56,617 nt of DNA from the IMG/VR virus record IMGVR_UViG_3300039171_000040, positions 16,427-73,043 of that record. One strand, written 5' to 3'. The DNA is from a virus. Of the stretch, positions 1 through 9,444 are shown piece by piece. The position numbers and the translations under genes were made by a program. Positions within the stretch are counted from its first letter, which is position 1. Every line of letters starts with the position of its first letter. The notes below the pieces were generated by a model. It ran no database searches and had not been told where the DNA came from. It saw only the letters and a program-made list of their open reading frames with translations.

Positions 1-945
1 GAAGTTGGCGGATGCGCCACCGGCTAACGAGGGTATTTCTTGCCAGTCCGAATAAGAGCCATTGCCCCCTGTGTTTGAAGGGTTGCCACTGCGTTGCCAC
101 AACCTGCCAGTAAAATTACTTACTATTTGAAGTATCGTGTCCCCACCTCTTGACACTATCAATTGGCCGTAATTAGCCCCAGATGGTAAATTTGCGTTTT
201 CTTGAACTCTATAAAAGCCGCTTTTTACGAGGGTGTCTACATCGTCAGTTGTTGAACCAAAATCAACAGCAGCCTCAGATGAAAATTTAGAAATATTAGA
301 ATTGACAACATCAAGTTCTTCTTGTAATGTGTTTCCCCCCTCAACTCCTATTAGAGAAGCGCCTTCTTGTGGTGCAGAAGAAGCAAGAATTTCTGCAAAA
401 GCACCAACATCAATACCAACCCATGCATCATTACGAAACGAATTCAGTGACTGTGTGGTGGTGTTAAAATACAACGCGCCTGCAAGTATTGCATCACCAT
501 TGTTGTCGGTTGTTGGTTCAGATGATTTAGCGCCAAGATATTTGGTATCAAAATCGTCATATAAAGCAGCCACAAAATCACGAATAACAATGCTTTCTTC
601 TTTGTGATCAAAAGCTAACAATTCACTATCTAACGCATTACTAGCTGATAGTATAGCTTGGTCTGTAAGTGTGGTTACTTGTTGAATCGAATCTTTAACA
701 TCTAAAAATTCAATGACGGATGAGTAGCTTCTTGATCCTGCCGTAATAAGCAGATCATATACTCCATCAACAGCAGCAAAAGCGATTTTACCACTAGCAC
801 CAGACACAATTGGATTGGTAATTGAGTTTCCATCAATATCGAATATGGATATCGGTGTTTGTGTCCCTTGTACATACACAGAAGCAGATGCGCTTGCAAC
901 TGTGTTTCCTGATTCGTCTTGTGCGAAGAATGTTCTAAACTGCAT
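1..945 (-). CDS. Tail fibre-like protein (3' end outside window)
   Basis: The frame is open for 315 codons from the ATG at 945 to the window edge, so the C-terminus is missing. The N-terminal 70 residues look like a small beta domain (VQGTQTPISIFDIDG, then VDGVYDLLITAG). They are followed by an 'ALYFNTTTQSLNSF' block with a following 'W', common in phage tail fibres, and by 'ASLIGVEGGNTLQEEL', like the linker before beta-helical tailspike and fibre shafts. It is the last gene seen of the leftward late operon, downstream of the baseplate wedge genes, as expected for a fibre attached to the baseplate. Receptor specificity cannot be read because the tip is missing. Fibre assignment is by motif, not by full homology. 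Confidence 0.65.
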   Translation of the reverse strand, partial: MQFRTFFAQDESGNTVASASASVYVQGTQTPISIFDIDGNSITNPIVSGASGKIAFAAVDGVYDLLITAGSRSYSSVIEFLDVKDSIQQVTTLTDQAILSASNALDSELLAFDHKEESIVIRDFVAALYDDFDTKYLGAKSSEPTTDNNGDAILAGALYFNTTTQSLNSFRNDAWVGIDVGAFAEILASSAPQEGASLIGVEGGNTLQEELDVVNSNISKFSSEAAVDFGSTTDDVDTLVKSGFYRVQENANLPSGANYGQLIVSRGGDTILQIVSNFTGRLWQRSGNPSNTGGNGSYSDWQEIPSLAGGASANF

Positions 946-960
946 TTTTATATCCTACGT

Positions 961-2640
961 TTAAGAAACAATGATTGTATCAAAGTTAATGATCAATGAT
1001 CGTGGAGTTCTTATAGATGTATACCCAGTTTCAAAATATTGTATACCGCTTTCTGTTTCTTCTGTGTATTCTTGAGGTACGTAAAGAAAATAATCAGCAG
1101 CATTTGATTTACTCATCCACCCTTTCTTGTTTGGGTATTCATAGCTTGCAATACGATCTGCTAAGAATTTCGACTCAAGATCATAACCAGATTCACCGTT
1201 CAAATAATCCTGATCCAGTGCGTCAAAGAAAGACTGTCGATACAATCTAATAGAAGCTTTGTCCTTAAACCTATTTATAAAGTTATAATTGCCACCCAAA
1301 CCATATTTAGGTAAAAGTGTTTGAACTGTGTTAGGAATTTCAATGTCATCTTGATATTGTAAAATCAATTCAATAACACTGAGATAGCTCAACTGACCAA
1401 ACAACAAGAAACCCGCTGGATGCAAGACTTGTTTTACGATGTCTGCATATGCCAAGAAATCTTGTTGTGTTCTAATAGCGTAAGAATAGTTCTGGTAAAA
1501 GAAGCTATCTTGAATATACATGTTAGAGGATAACTGACCTTTGGTTCCGCTGTAATATCCTTTAACAGACTTGACAAGACCAAAGTGTGGTGTCCCTGAA
1601 AAAGAACTACTTGACACATCAGTAGAAAGAGTGTACGTGTCATTTTTTCCAATCGGTAAATCTAGGATGTCAACTGTTTTCACACCCTGTGATTCATCTA
1701 TGCTGTCAATAACGATATACCCCTGATAAGCAGGTATAACCACTTTTATTTCATCCGATTGACTAATATCATCACTGACAATAAATCGACCATCGTAAAG
1801 ATAGTTGATCGTGGCCACATCGTTAATATACACGGTCGCATCGTTTTTGTTGAAGAATGAAGTTATTCTTGTGTCAAAAGAACCATCTACGTTAGCCAAT
1901 CTAACAACTTCGTTGGTGGTCATTCCATCAATAAGGATTCTTTGGCCGATTTGGTGGCCACTTCCTGAATCTGTGATGTCAACATTGTTGACAACAGGGA
2001 TAAGCCATTCACTAGCACCAAGTTCTGTCTCAATTGGGAACCCCTCTTTAAACTCTCCACTGATCCCTGAGAGCGTCAGTTCAGTTACCACGTATCGACC
2101 TACATATCTTGTCTTAACACCCTGCACAGAAGCTGTGGCAACCTCTACGATGTCTTGATAGATAGGGCGTGTCTGAGTTATCAATTGGAATTGGAATTGT
2201 TCAAAGTTATTGGCATTGAACGTGACGTAAATCAAAGATTCGCCAGAATTCCACTCACCGTCACTGGTTTTCAGAATGTTGTCTTTTGGAACGTACATTT
2301 CTGTAGTTTGTTCGTTAAACAAAGTCTTGAACAAAAACTTATAAGACTCATGGGAACCACGAGCCAAGTTAAAATCTTTTGACCACTTGATGAACAATTC
2401 TTTATCCAACAACACACTATCAGGAATATCAGTAAGATATTCGTTTTTCATGTGTTCTACATAAGAATCCAGCGTCTTTTCAAAAGCCATGTAATCAAGG
2501 TGATCCCTAATATTTGCATAGGGATTTTCATCTTGTGACAACCACTCATAATACGCGGCGATAAAGTCTAAGAACCTTGGATAGCTCTCAACAATATGAC
2601 TGGGTATTTGTGATAAAATGTTATCTTTTATACTAGGCAT
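961..2640 (-). CDS. Baseplate/tail structural protein, N-terminal domain shared with T4-like marine phages
   Basis: 559 aa. It starts 3 bases after the gp6 stop and ends 15 bases before the fibre gene, so it belongs to the baseplate operon. The N-terminus (SYPRFLDFIAAYYEWL, then LFIKWSKDFNLARGSHESYK and FLFKTLFNEQTTEMYVP) is a pattern I recognise from structural proteins encoded beside gp6 in cyanophage- and pelagiphage-type T4-like viruses, often annotated as baseplate wedge. T4 gp7 and gp8 occupy this genetic position, but sequence similarity to them is not visible to me. The C-terminal half is rich in beta-type sequence. Role inferred: wedge or wedge-fibre connector. Confidence 0.6.
   Translation of the reverse strand: MPSIKDNILSQIPSHIVESYPRFLDFIAAYYEWLSQDENPYANIRDHLDYMAFEKTLDSYVEHMKNEYLTDIPDSVLLDKELFIKWSKDFNLARGSHESYKFLFKTLFNEQTTEMYVPKDNILKTSDGEWNSGESLIYVTFNANNFEQFQFQLITQTRPIYQDIVEVATASVQGVKTRYVGRYVVTELTLSGISGEFKEGFPIETELGASEWLIPVVNNVDITDSGSGHQIGQRILIDGMTTNEVVRLANVDGSFDTRITSFFNKNDATVYINDVATINYLYDGRFIVSDDISQSDEIKVVIPAYQGYIVIDSIDESQGVKTVDILDLPIGKNDTYTLSTDVSSSSFSGTPHFGLVKSVKGYYSGTKGQLSSNMYIQDSFFYQNYSYAIRTQQDFLAYADIVKQVLHPAGFLLFGQLSYLSVIELILQYQDDIEIPNTVQTLLPKYGLGGNYNFINRFKDKASIRLYRQSFFDALDQDYLNGESGYDLESKFLADRIASYEYPNKKGWMSKSNAADYFLYVPQEYTEETESGIQYFETGYTSIRTPRSLIINFDTIIVS
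1272..1279 (-). promoter_or_regulatory. Possible internal late promoter box (TATAAATA)
   Basis: Exact minus-strand TATAAATA inside the preceding gene, about 330 bases upstream of the fibre gene start. The distance is longer than at the other late boxes, so it may be chance. Confidence 0.25.
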
Positions 2641-2643
2641 GTA

Positions 2644-4365
2644 TTAAGTGCCTCTTGTAGTGATTTGTATTAGCTCAATATCTGTTTGATCAATACTAAT
2701 AATCTGATTCTGATTGACGTAAAAATTATCTTGTAATGGCCGAACAAAAACTCGTAGACTTTCTGTTCCATCAATTATGTTCAGAGCAAATTCAACTTCA
2801 CCCGTTTTGTAATCAATTGTACCTATGTTAGAAACTCTGGTTATTGATGAGCTATCTACATAAGACAAAAATACATTACCCAACTTGTCATCATATACTT
2901 TTGTTTCTGTTGAATTGTTAGCTACAGAAAATCCATCAATAGCCAATGATCCAACATGGATTTCATTTTTAAAATTTACTGAGTACAAAGGATTTTCAAA
3001 GTTTAAAACATTCACATCTTTGTAAACAAGTTTATTAATGTCTACGCTGGTAATACCAGAAATCATCTTGATTCTTGAAATCAATTCCGATGGGTTTAGA
3101 AACAAACCAAAATCGGATATTTCTTCATTGTATTCTGTGACCACATTTTTAATAGCAGCCACAAGACTTGAAAAGCTCAAGTTGGTGCGTCTGTTGTCAT
3201 ATGAAAAAATTATGTTTAGATTGGCATGGAATATATCAGGCTCAACAATAGTGGGTGTTACAGAACCAACATTCTTTGTTGAAAGAAAAGAAACCATCTG
3301 TTGCTTAACGGATGTTGTGATTTGACCACTATCACTCAAGATAGAAATAAAAACCGTTCCATAAGCTGGTGGAATGTTTGTTTCTCCACCCCACGCAATA
3401 GCAGACCTAATAAAAGGAAATCTTGTTTTTAAGATAGGAATATAATCAGTATCTGTTAAAGCCCTGTCTTGTGCTTGATATATTTTTGGCGCTTGAAAAC
3501 GGATGCTATCAATATCTTCTCTTTCTGACCCACCATATGCTGCCGTTGTCACTGTGGTTACGATGTTGCTGTATCCAGATATCGTTGATGCTGGAACCAA
3601 GTTACTCAGTCCATTTGCACTGTCTTTCTCGGTTGCAATATAGGTGATGGTAACGATATCGCCATCACTAGGCTCAAGACCTAGAATATTTTTACCAAAC
3701 TCAATAACAGGCTGTGTATACTGGTTTTCTCCTAAAAAGTAAACCAATGCTGTATTACTAAACTCATCAATGCTTGTAGCCTTTGTGTAAGGCGTAGAGT
3801 TAACATTGATCAACATTGTTGCTGTGTCAGCATTTGTATTAGAAAGATTAATAGACTCACTAGCATATGTGTATCGTTCTGTGATACGTTGTCCCTGATA
3901 TAAGTCTACATTGAATGCTTTGTAAGACTGAGAAACGTTTGAATATGAAAGAACATAAGCTTCATTGTTAATGAATGTGAATGAAACGTTGTCGCTTGAT
4001 GCAATAAATTGTGTGCCAGCATCCATGACAATAGAGGTAGGGATGTTGGTTTTTTGTACAGGAATAACTTCAATATCACAAATGAGTCGTGAAGCTGTGG
4101 TTGATTTTGGAACATAGGACAATTTTTGTGCGTGTGATACCACGTTTCTTCGAATTTGTGCCGTGTCTAGAAAAGACTCGTTGGCAACCATATTCGCTTG
4201 ATACGAAGTAAAGCTTGTGTTATAAACCAAAAGATCAACAATGGTGTTGATAGCTGAACCTTCATAATCAATGTCTGAGAACTCAGGTTTTTCTTGAACA
4301 AAACTAATAAGACTTTGTTTTAAGTCTTCGGTGTCCAAAGATGTGACATTAAGTTGGTTAGCCAT
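2644..4365 (-). CDS. 6: Baseplate wedge protein gp6 (Baseplate_J family)
   Basis: 573 aa (T4 gp6 is 660). gp6 dimers form the inner ring of the baseplate and link neighbouring wedges. Visible family features: the N-terminal 'FSDIDYEGSAINTIVDLLVY' helix, then 'ANMVANESFLDTAQIRRNV' and 'AQKLSYVPKS', which are typical of gp6 homologues, and a central baseplate-J domain with 'YGGSEREDIDSIRFQAPK' around residues 275-295. It lies between gp25 and the wedge/fibre genes. A TATAAATA late box (4413-4420) sits about 48 bases upstream of its start inside gp25, allowing separate late expression. Confidence 0.9.
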   Translation of the reverse strand: MANQLNVTSLDTEDLKQSLISFVQEKPEFSDIDYEGSAINTIVDLLVYNTSFTSYQANMVANESFLDTAQIRRNVVSHAQKLSYVPKSTTASRLICDIEVIPVQKTNIPTSIVMDAGTQFIASSDNVSFTFINNEAYVLSYSNVSQSYKAFNVDLYQGQRITERYTYASESINLSNTNADTATMLINVNSTPYTKATSIDEFSNTALVYFLGENQYTQPVIEFGKNILGLEPSDGDIVTITYIATEKDSANGLSNLVPASTISGYSNIVTTVTTAAYGGSEREDIDSIRFQAPKIYQAQDRALTDTDYIPILKTRFPFIRSAIAWGGETNIPPAYGTVFISILSDSGQITTSVKQQMVSFLSTKNVGSVTPTIVEPDIFHANLNIIFSYDNRRTNLSFSSLVAAIKNVVTEYNEEISDFGLFLNPSELISRIKMISGITSVDINKLVYKDVNVLNFENPLYSVNFKNEIHVGSLAIDGFSVANNSTETKVYDDKLGNVFLSYVDSSSITRVSNIGTIDYKTGEVEFALNIIDGTESLRVFVRPLQDNFYVNQNQIISIDQTDIELIQITTRGT

Positions 4366-4377
4366 GATATACCTTTT

Positions 4378-4743
4378 TTAAAAATTAATGCTTAATTGTT
4401 GTTCTTCTAATGTATTTATAACAGAATAATAAATGTTTATGGTGATTGCGTTAGGGTCATCAGGAGTGAAAACTTCAACCTCAATAATTTCTACTTGCGG
4501 TTCAAAGTTTTCAATAGCACGAATAACGTTTTGTCGAATACCCTGAAAAAATACATCACCTACATTATTTTCAAACAAAGAAGATTTTACGTTCGTTCCA
4601 TACTCTACAAAATACCCACGTTCGTAAAAATTAGTGAGTACGATGTTTCGAAGCGACTGATTGATTGCAGCCACACCAGACTTAGTAGCCAGATCGCCTG
4701 TTAGTGGGTGTGTTGTAAAAGAAATATCTATATCACGGCGCAT
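4378..4743 (-). CDS. 25: Baseplate wedge subunit gp25 (lysozyme-like fold)
   Basis: 121 aa with start ATG at 4743 (T4 gp25 is 132). The longer frame upstream lies inside the previous gene and is not used. The protein begins MRRDIDISF and has 'HPLTGDLATKSGVAAINQSL', the characteristic N-terminus of gp25, which seeds sheath polymerisation and joins the wedge core gp6/gp53. The family keeps a lysozyme-like fold without needing catalysis. The stop codon of the upstream gene and this ATG are separated by one base (TAG-T-ATG), so translation is probably coupled. Confidence 0.88.
   Translation of the reverse strand: MRRDIDISFTTHPLTGDLATKSGVAAINQSLRNIVLTNFYERGYFVEYGTNVKSSLFENNVGDVFFQGIRQNVIRAIENFEPQVEIIEVEVFTPDDPNAITINIYYSVINTLEEQQLSINF
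4413..4420 (-). promoter_or_regulatory. Late promoter (TATAAATA) for gp6
   Basis: Exact T4-type late box on the minus strand near the 3' end of gp25. The expected start point lies about 12 bases downstream, leaving a leader of about 35 bases before the gp6 ATG. Confidence 0.6.
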
Positions 4744-4744
4744 A

Positions 4745-5338
4745 CTAAAAAACCTTTTCTGGAAATGATGCAGGACTGCCATTTGGCATCATTTCTGTTA
4801 CTATCCACGTTACTTGTGGTAATGCTATGGCTTCTATATTTTCCATTAAATGGTTCATCACAGGATATTTATACTCAGTTGTAATGCTTGCTAAAATTGC
4901 ATCCTGAAATGCTGCAATTTTAGAAGGCGCATCATTAACTACAGATATAACAGACACACCACCATGTAAAGGTAATCCGTTTATTACAAGAACGGTTCCC
5001 CAGTAGTTAGCAAGTGCTGTTGCAAAATCAATAATAGAATTACTAAAAGTTCTCATAAAGGATTCTATTATTATTGGTTGTTGTGCGCCATGCACAGAAC
5101 CAAGCACAACCCCCTCTAATGAATATTCTTCATACGATGATGCAAAAGAAGATGGATAATCACCCACTGGTTGTGTGATACTTCCATCGTCATTTGTTTT
5201 TGAAACAAACTTGTTTTTGTCTGGCGTAAACTCATCAACAACATCATCCCAATCATCAGGCTTTTCCGGTTGAACCAGTGATATGTAGTTGTTCATGAAT
5301 GATTCAAAACTATATGAGAATGTATTTGGAGTAAGCAT
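4745..5338 (-). CDS. Conserved baseplate-operon protein, unknown function
   Basis: 197 aa, not recognised as a T4 protein. Its ATG overlaps the gp5 stop codon (TAATG) and it abuts gp25, so it is a translationally coupled member of the hub/wedge operon and is probably a virion or baseplate assembly protein. An acidic, low-complexity N-terminal 60 residues precede an alpha/beta-looking body (IIDFATALANYWGTVL, MNHLMENIEAIALPQVTWIV). No signal peptide or membrane span. A minus-strand TATAAATA lies within the gene at 4866-4873. Confidence 0.6.
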   Translation of the reverse strand: MLTPNTFSYSFESFMNNYISLVQPEKPDDWDDVVDEFTPDKNKFVSKTNDDGSITQPVGDYPSSFASSYEEYSLEGVVLGSVHGAQQPIIIESFMRTFSNSIIDFATALANYWGTVLVINGLPLHGGVSVISVVNDAPSKIAAFQDAILASITTEYKYPVMNHLMENIEAIALPQVTWIVTEMMPNGSPASFPEKVF

Positions 5339-6306
5339 TATTGATTTGTGTTTACCTTTGAATAGACAGCACCGCCCTTAGCACCAGTACCGGGAACAAA
5401 TGGGCCTAGTGTACCAGTTGCGGCTGGACTTGTGGGGAAGCCAATGTTGCCGATGTGTGTATGGTTATTTAACCAAGGCACCAATTCACTTACAATCCAT
5501 AATGCTAATTTGTCGCCTAGTACAGAAGGTTCAACAGCAGCATCTTCACCAAGTTGAATTTCTGGCGCTCGTAGTGTATCTTTACCCTCTACATCATGTG
5601 TTCTAGTTTTTGCAATGGTGACATCTTGACTACCATTAACAACTAAATCATCATTACCACCAACATATTTAGATACATTTCCCTCGATACAAACGTAATC
5701 ATCACCCATCACAATAGAATAATCATCCTTGACAACCTTAACTACCTGTGATCCATTTGGGTGTATTTCATAAAATGTTCCTGTTTTATGATATACATGA
5801 AGTCTTTCAGCACCTTCTGTATCATCTGTTTCAAACGTGTGTCCCGAATTTGATTCTGTTACTTTGTTGTTTGGATATACACTGTTATAAGGTGTTTCTG
5901 GTTCTGACCATGTTGATTTGGTTGTATTTACGTTATTGCGTACACTGTCTTTCTTTTTCTTGACAATTGTTTCATCAATGTCTTCATTTCTGGCAAGCTT
6001 GTTGATATCGTTTATACCATCAGGTATACCGTTCAACGAACCAATAATCATTCCGTTTTGTAATGTCTGATCAATGAAATAACCAAACACCAAAGACCCG
6101 ATGTTGTATTTTGGGTTTGTGCCAATGCCACCTTGTGATTCTGAGTTATTAACAACGCACATAAACCATTTCAACTGGCTTGTGGGTAGCTCAGAAGGGT
6201 TTTCAGAGTGATAACTGACAACCCTGACCCGAACCCTACCTAATTTTTCTGGGTCGTTCACGTCCTCTACAAAGCCCCAGAATGGAATAAACGGCGTTCC
6301 TATCAT
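5338..6306 (-). CDS. 5: Baseplate central spike gp5-like protein (OB-fold, no lysozyme domain)
   Basis: 322 aa, much shorter than T4 gp5 (575 aa). The N-terminal OB fold is clear: 'FVEDVNDPEKLGRVRVRVV' and 'VFGYFIDQTLQNGMIIGSL'. It is followed by a stretch with 'GHTFETDDTEGAERLHVYHK' and repeated short beta strands (YEIHPNGSQVVKVV, SIVMGDDYVCIEGN), as in the needle beta-helix, and a C-terminal 'PEIQLGEDAAVEPSVLG' with 'HTHIGNIGFPTSPAATGTLG', typical of T4-like marine phages. The muramidase domain that T4 inserts between OB fold and needle is absent. ATGA overlap with gp27; the two form the hub. Confidence 0.85.
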   Translation of the reverse strand: MIGTPFIPFWGFVEDVNDPEKLGRVRVRVVSYHSENPSELPTSQLKWFMCVVNNSESQGGIGTNPKYNIGSLVFGYFIDQTLQNGMIIGSLNGIPDGINDINKLARNEDIDETIVKKKKDSVRNNVNTTKSTWSEPETPYNSVYPNNKVTESNSGHTFETDDTEGAERLHVYHKTGTFYEIHPNGSQVVKVVKDDYSIVMGDDYVCIEGNVSKYVGGNDDLVVNGSQDVTIAKTRTHDVEGKDTLRAPEIQLGEDAAVEPSVLGDKLALWIVSELVPWLNNHTHIGNIGFPTSPAATGTLGPFVPGTGAKGGAVYSKVNTNQ

Positions 6307-7502
6307 TTACCAACCTCAAATGCGTCTTTAACTAATTTCATAGTTTGTGTGTATTGAGTTCTTTTTAGTGTGTGTTTTATTTCAGCTACAAGAAACTTAC
6401 CAGAATACGGGTCTGGGATTTTTCCTTTGTTAGCTTCTGTACCCCACACTGGCAAAGCACAAATAATGATGCTTCCACACACGTTGTTTGTATCACCAAA
6501 CACGGTTATTCTTGCCGCATATCTCTGTGTGTTTAAAATAGTGTTGATATTTTTTAACCTAAAGTTCTGAAAAGGTTTCTGAAAATCATCAACATAGGTA
6601 TAAAGTTTGTCTGTGTTCTTGTTATTTACTAGCTCATTATTAAGGTTTGGAGTCTTTGCCAGCGAATTTGTTTTGTTAAACTGGCTTATATTGTCATATT
6701 CACTTTTGTAGAAGCTTTTTTCAAGCAAATTTAAGTTTGTGCTACTTGAACCCAACACACCATCATCAATCTGTTGCATGAAATCAGGGACATCAATAAT
6801 AGAATAATCTTGAATGGCTGAAAATGATTCTTCTTCTTTTTTTGAAACATCATCATAAATGTTGGCTGTCTTATATTTGTACTGTGTGATTGGTTCTTGC
6901 TTGTACAAATACTCAATAGGAAAATAACAAAATTGTTGATTGTTCTCAAAGTAAAGATACCCGCTTTCATTGTTAACTGACATGGAACGGCGCGACAAAT
7001 TAGCAATGACCTGAATCGGGTTTTGATTAGCCCCTACAAAGTGATTAATTTCTTTTGTTTCTACGCTTATAAATTTCTTAGTCGAAATTTTTTCATGAAG
7101 AGACTTGACAATATTCGAACACACATCATTATATGATTTGGTGACTCGTGTTCTTGAATTGTTAATGATTTCATCTGAACAAAAATTTAAAAGCAATCCC
7201 GATGTGTGTTCGTTAATACGTGTTGGTGGTGAACACTTATACACAATTCCACTGACTGAAATTTCTTTGTTGGTTCCAGATGTTTCAAAAACAATCTCAA
7301 TTCTTTCCCCGTTGCCTAGAAAGTTTTCATTGTAAATTGAATTGGTATCCATGATTGTGATATTTCCAGACATACCAACACTGAACATGGATTCATAGAT
7401 AGAAACATCCATAAACAATGGTATCAAGTTATGAGCAACCCCATCATCAAATTGTAGTTCCAACTTTTTAAGAACATACGAACCATTTTGTGTATACTTC
7501 AT
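6303..7502 (-). CDS. 27: Baseplate hub subunit gp27
   Basis: 399 aa (T4 gp27 is 391). gp27 trimers form the torus that joins the gp5 spike to the tail tube. Family signature seen: an N-terminal 'MDVSIYESMFSVGMSGNITI' tube-like domain, 'GERIEIVFETSG', and 'GANQNPIQVIANLSRRSMS' with 'ESGYLYFENNQQF' in the middle. It overlaps gp53 and gp5 by four bases on either side (ATGA), the expected hub gene order. Confidence 0.88.
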   Translation of the reverse strand: MKYTQNGSYVLKKLELQFDDGVAHNLIPLFMDVSIYESMFSVGMSGNITIMDTNSIYNENFLGNGERIEIVFETSGTNKEISVSGIVYKCSPPTRINEHTSGLLLNFCSDEIINNSRTRVTKSYNDVCSNIVKSLHEKISTKKFISVETKEINHFVGANQNPIQVIANLSRRSMSVNNESGYLYFENNQQFCYFPIEYLYKQEPITQYKYKTANIYDDVSKKEEESFSAIQDYSIIDVPDFMQQIDDGVLGSSSTNLNLLEKSFYKSEYDNISQFNKTNSLAKTPNLNNELVNNKNTDKLYTYVDDFQKPFQNFRLKNINTILNTQRYAARITVFGDTNNVCGSIIICALPVWGTEANKGKIPDPYSGKFLVAEIKHTLKRTQYTQTMKLVKDAFEVGK

Positions 7503-7999
7503 AGCCTTTCAGCTTCCTCATCATGCATATTGACATAATCACCAATATAGTCTGTTCGAATCAAACGAATACTTCTCTTTTCATCGTTCACTTCTGTTTC
7601 ATATTCGTAATTGTTAACATCCAGTCTGTCATAAGCAGGGTGTTCAACCTGAACAAAATTCCCTGTCTGAATACTTACACTGTGGTGTCTTGCATACGGA
7701 TCGTCATAAGTATTTACAATATACTGAACGAGTGATTCTTGTTCCATGGGCCATTCATTATAATAATCAACAATCTCATTGAAGTGGAGAATCACCCATG
7801 CCAGTTCTACATCATCATAAAGCTTATCAGCTAGTATAACAGGCGTGTCGCCTTCTTTTAAGTCATACTCAATATAATAACTAGGGTTTTTAAAAAGTGG
7901 ATTGATGTAAAAGGATCGCTTTGCAACATCAACCACTGTGTAAGAATTACCACCCATTAAATAATTCAGTATAATCGGAAACTTTTTAAAATAAGCCAT
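7499..7999 (-). CDS. 53: Baseplate wedge subunit gp53
   Basis: 166 aa using the ATG at 7999 (MAYFKKFPIILNYL), which lies one base after the stop of gp48. The longer frame would overlap gp48 and is rejected. 'YIEYDLKEGDTPVILADKLY' and 'DVELAWVILHFNEIVDYYNEWPM' are characteristic of gp53, which contains a LysM-like region and clamps the (gp6)2-gp7 core of each wedge. T4 gp53 is 196 aa. Confidence 0.88.
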   Translation of the reverse strand: MAYFKKFPIILNYLMGGNSYTVVDVAKRSFYINPLFKNPSYYIEYDLKEGDTPVILADKLYDDVELAWVILHFNEIVDYYNEWPMEQESLVQYIVNTYDDPYARHHSVSIQTGNFVQVEHPAYDRLDVNNYEYETEVNDEKRSIRLIRTDYIGDYVNMHDEEAERL

Positions 8000-8000
8000 C

Positions 8001-8933
8001 TTAAAATCCTTCCGTATGTCTTTGTTTTGAAAGCGTTTCAAGCTCGAAAAATTCAAGCGTTAGTTCTGTAAAGAATGGCGAACCATCTGTGTATGTTGAA
8101 AAGGTATTATCACCACCATACGTCACGTTCATATTTGTTAATGCACAGGTAGAGACTTTAAAAAGAAATTCGTTTTCTGTTCCTTTGTTTAAAAAAGAAA
8201 TATCAAATTCCGATGGAAAAAGTTGATAATTATTGACATTTCCGTACTTAATTTCTGGTGCGCGATGAAATTTCAAAAGATCAATAATATTTTTGATAAT
8301 CTTTTGTTCTTCTTCTGATTTTGGGATAAATTTAAAGGTGAAGCTGAATGACCTGTTCTGTACCCCGTTAAAGATAACCTCTGTATAGGGGTTAGATATA
8401 CTTCGAGTGTATGCTTGCTTTGCATCTTTTGTGTTTATACCTGTAAGTGTTTGTGTCGCACCTGCAAGTGTGTTTAACAAAGCATCTGGTGCAACAGTCT
8501 TTGCAGCTTCCCACATGGATTTCCACGACTGTGTACCTGACAAGTCACCAATACTGGTTGCGGCATCAAAAACACTGCCAACACTCTCTAGATTGGTTGT
8601 GTTCCAATCTGCACCATACGCTGTCTGAATGTTATTAGGAATATACAACGCAATGCTTTTATCAATACGTCTTGTCGAACCTTTCATCTTACGGGCAAGG
8701 CTTCCTGACGATGATTGTTGATAAACTGGAACTTCACCATCAACAATTTTATATTTCTTTCCCGCGTATTTTGAGCCTTCAACCACATTGATGTTAATGA
8801 ACATGACATTTCGTGTGCCATTGATATCAATGTCTTGTGGAAAAGAAAGTACGCTGTAAGCGCCTCGCTTATTTCTGTTTTCATTATCCAGATCATTATC
8901 CAGCTTTTTAAACATACTTGATGATATACTCAT
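8001..8933 (-). CDS. 48: Baseplate tail-tube cap gp48-like protein
   Basis: 310 aa (T4 gp48 is 364). It carries the block seen in gp48 proteins of T4-like marine phages: 'IALYIPNNIQTAYGADWN' near residue 95, then 'NPYTEVIFNGVQNRSFSFTF', 'IIDLLKFHRAPEIKYG' and a C-terminal 'TYGGDNTFSTYTDGSPFFTE' of tube-protein fold. gp48 sits between the hub and the first tube ring (gp54). It overlaps gp4 by ATGA upstream. Confidence 0.82.
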   Translation of the reverse strand: MSISSSMFKKLDNDLDNENRNKRGAYSVLSFPQDIDINGTRNVMFININVVEGSKYAGKKYKIVDGEVPVYQQSSSGSLARKMKGSTRRIDKSIALYIPNNIQTAYGADWNTTNLESVGSVFDAATSIGDLSGTQSWKSMWEAAKTVAPDALLNTLAGATQTLTGINTKDAKQAYTRSISNPYTEVIFNGVQNRSFSFTFKFIPKSEEEQKIIKNIIDLLKFHRAPEIKYGNVNNYQLFPSEFDISFLNKGTENEFLFKVSTCALTNMNVTYGGDNTFSTYTDGSPFFTELTLEFFELETLSKQRHTEGF

Positions 8934-9397
8934 GGTTGAATTTCAACCTCCGTCATAATTTTAAATACCCAACCTTTGTTTTTACAATAGGCTGTTGCTG
9001 CTTTCCATTTTGCTTTGTTAACGTGATAAGTGATGACTTCGTTCAAGTATCGTTCTTTTTTCTTACCTTTAGCCTTTGGAAGTTGTGTTTCTCTAAGGGG
9101 TTTGATTTCAATCAGTGTAATAACTCTTACCCCGTTATTATCTGCAACCACAAAAACATCTGGATAATAACGATGAACTCTGTTAGTCTTAGGAGAAACA
9201 TAAGGAATTTCTATAATTTCTGCCCCCCATGCCACCACTTTTGGATTGAGGTCAAATTTCTTGAATACCTTCTTTTCCCAGCCGCTCCGAAAAACGCATT
9301 TTCTAGGATCACCCAAATATTTATCAGGGTTTTGTATGTTATAAATCCCTTGGTGATATTGACCGCGTTTATTTGGTGGAGATACGTTTTCTGCCAT
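8930..9397 (-). CDS. 4: Head completion protein gp4 (nuclease-fold)
   Basis: 155 aa (T4 gp4 is 150). Family signature: 'FRSGWEKKVFKKFDLNPKVV', 'IIEIPYVSPKTNRVHRYYPD' and 'VITLIEIKPLRETQLPK'. The E...PD...ExK arrangement is the TnsA/PD-(D/E)xK-like nuclease core reported for this family. It finishes packaged heads before tail joining. It is the first gene of the leftward baseplate operon, just downstream of a perfect late promoter box. Confidence 0.88.
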   Translation of the reverse strand: MAENVSPPNKRGQYHQGIYNIQNPDKYLGDPRKCVFRSGWEKKVFKKFDLNPKVVAWGAEIIEIPYVSPKTNRVHRYYPDVFVVADNNGVRVITLIEIKPLRETQLPKAKGKKKERYLNEVITYHVNKAKWKAATAYCKNKGWVFKIMTEVEIQP

Positions 9398-9427
9398 GCT
9401 GATTCCTAGCTATTTTGATCACATGAC

Positions 9428-9435
9428 TATTTATA
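9428..9435 (-). promoter_or_regulatory. Late promoter (TATAAATA) for gp4-baseplate operon
   Basis: Exact T4 late box on the minus strand, 31 bases upstream of the gp4 ATG. It is divergent from the early promoter at 9445. Confidence 0.8.
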
Positions 9436-9444
9436 ACGTGGTTG

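Noticed and set aside
233-607. 124-codon plus-strand open frame
   Set aside because: It lies antisense to the tail fibre gene, which has the better coding pattern and operon context.
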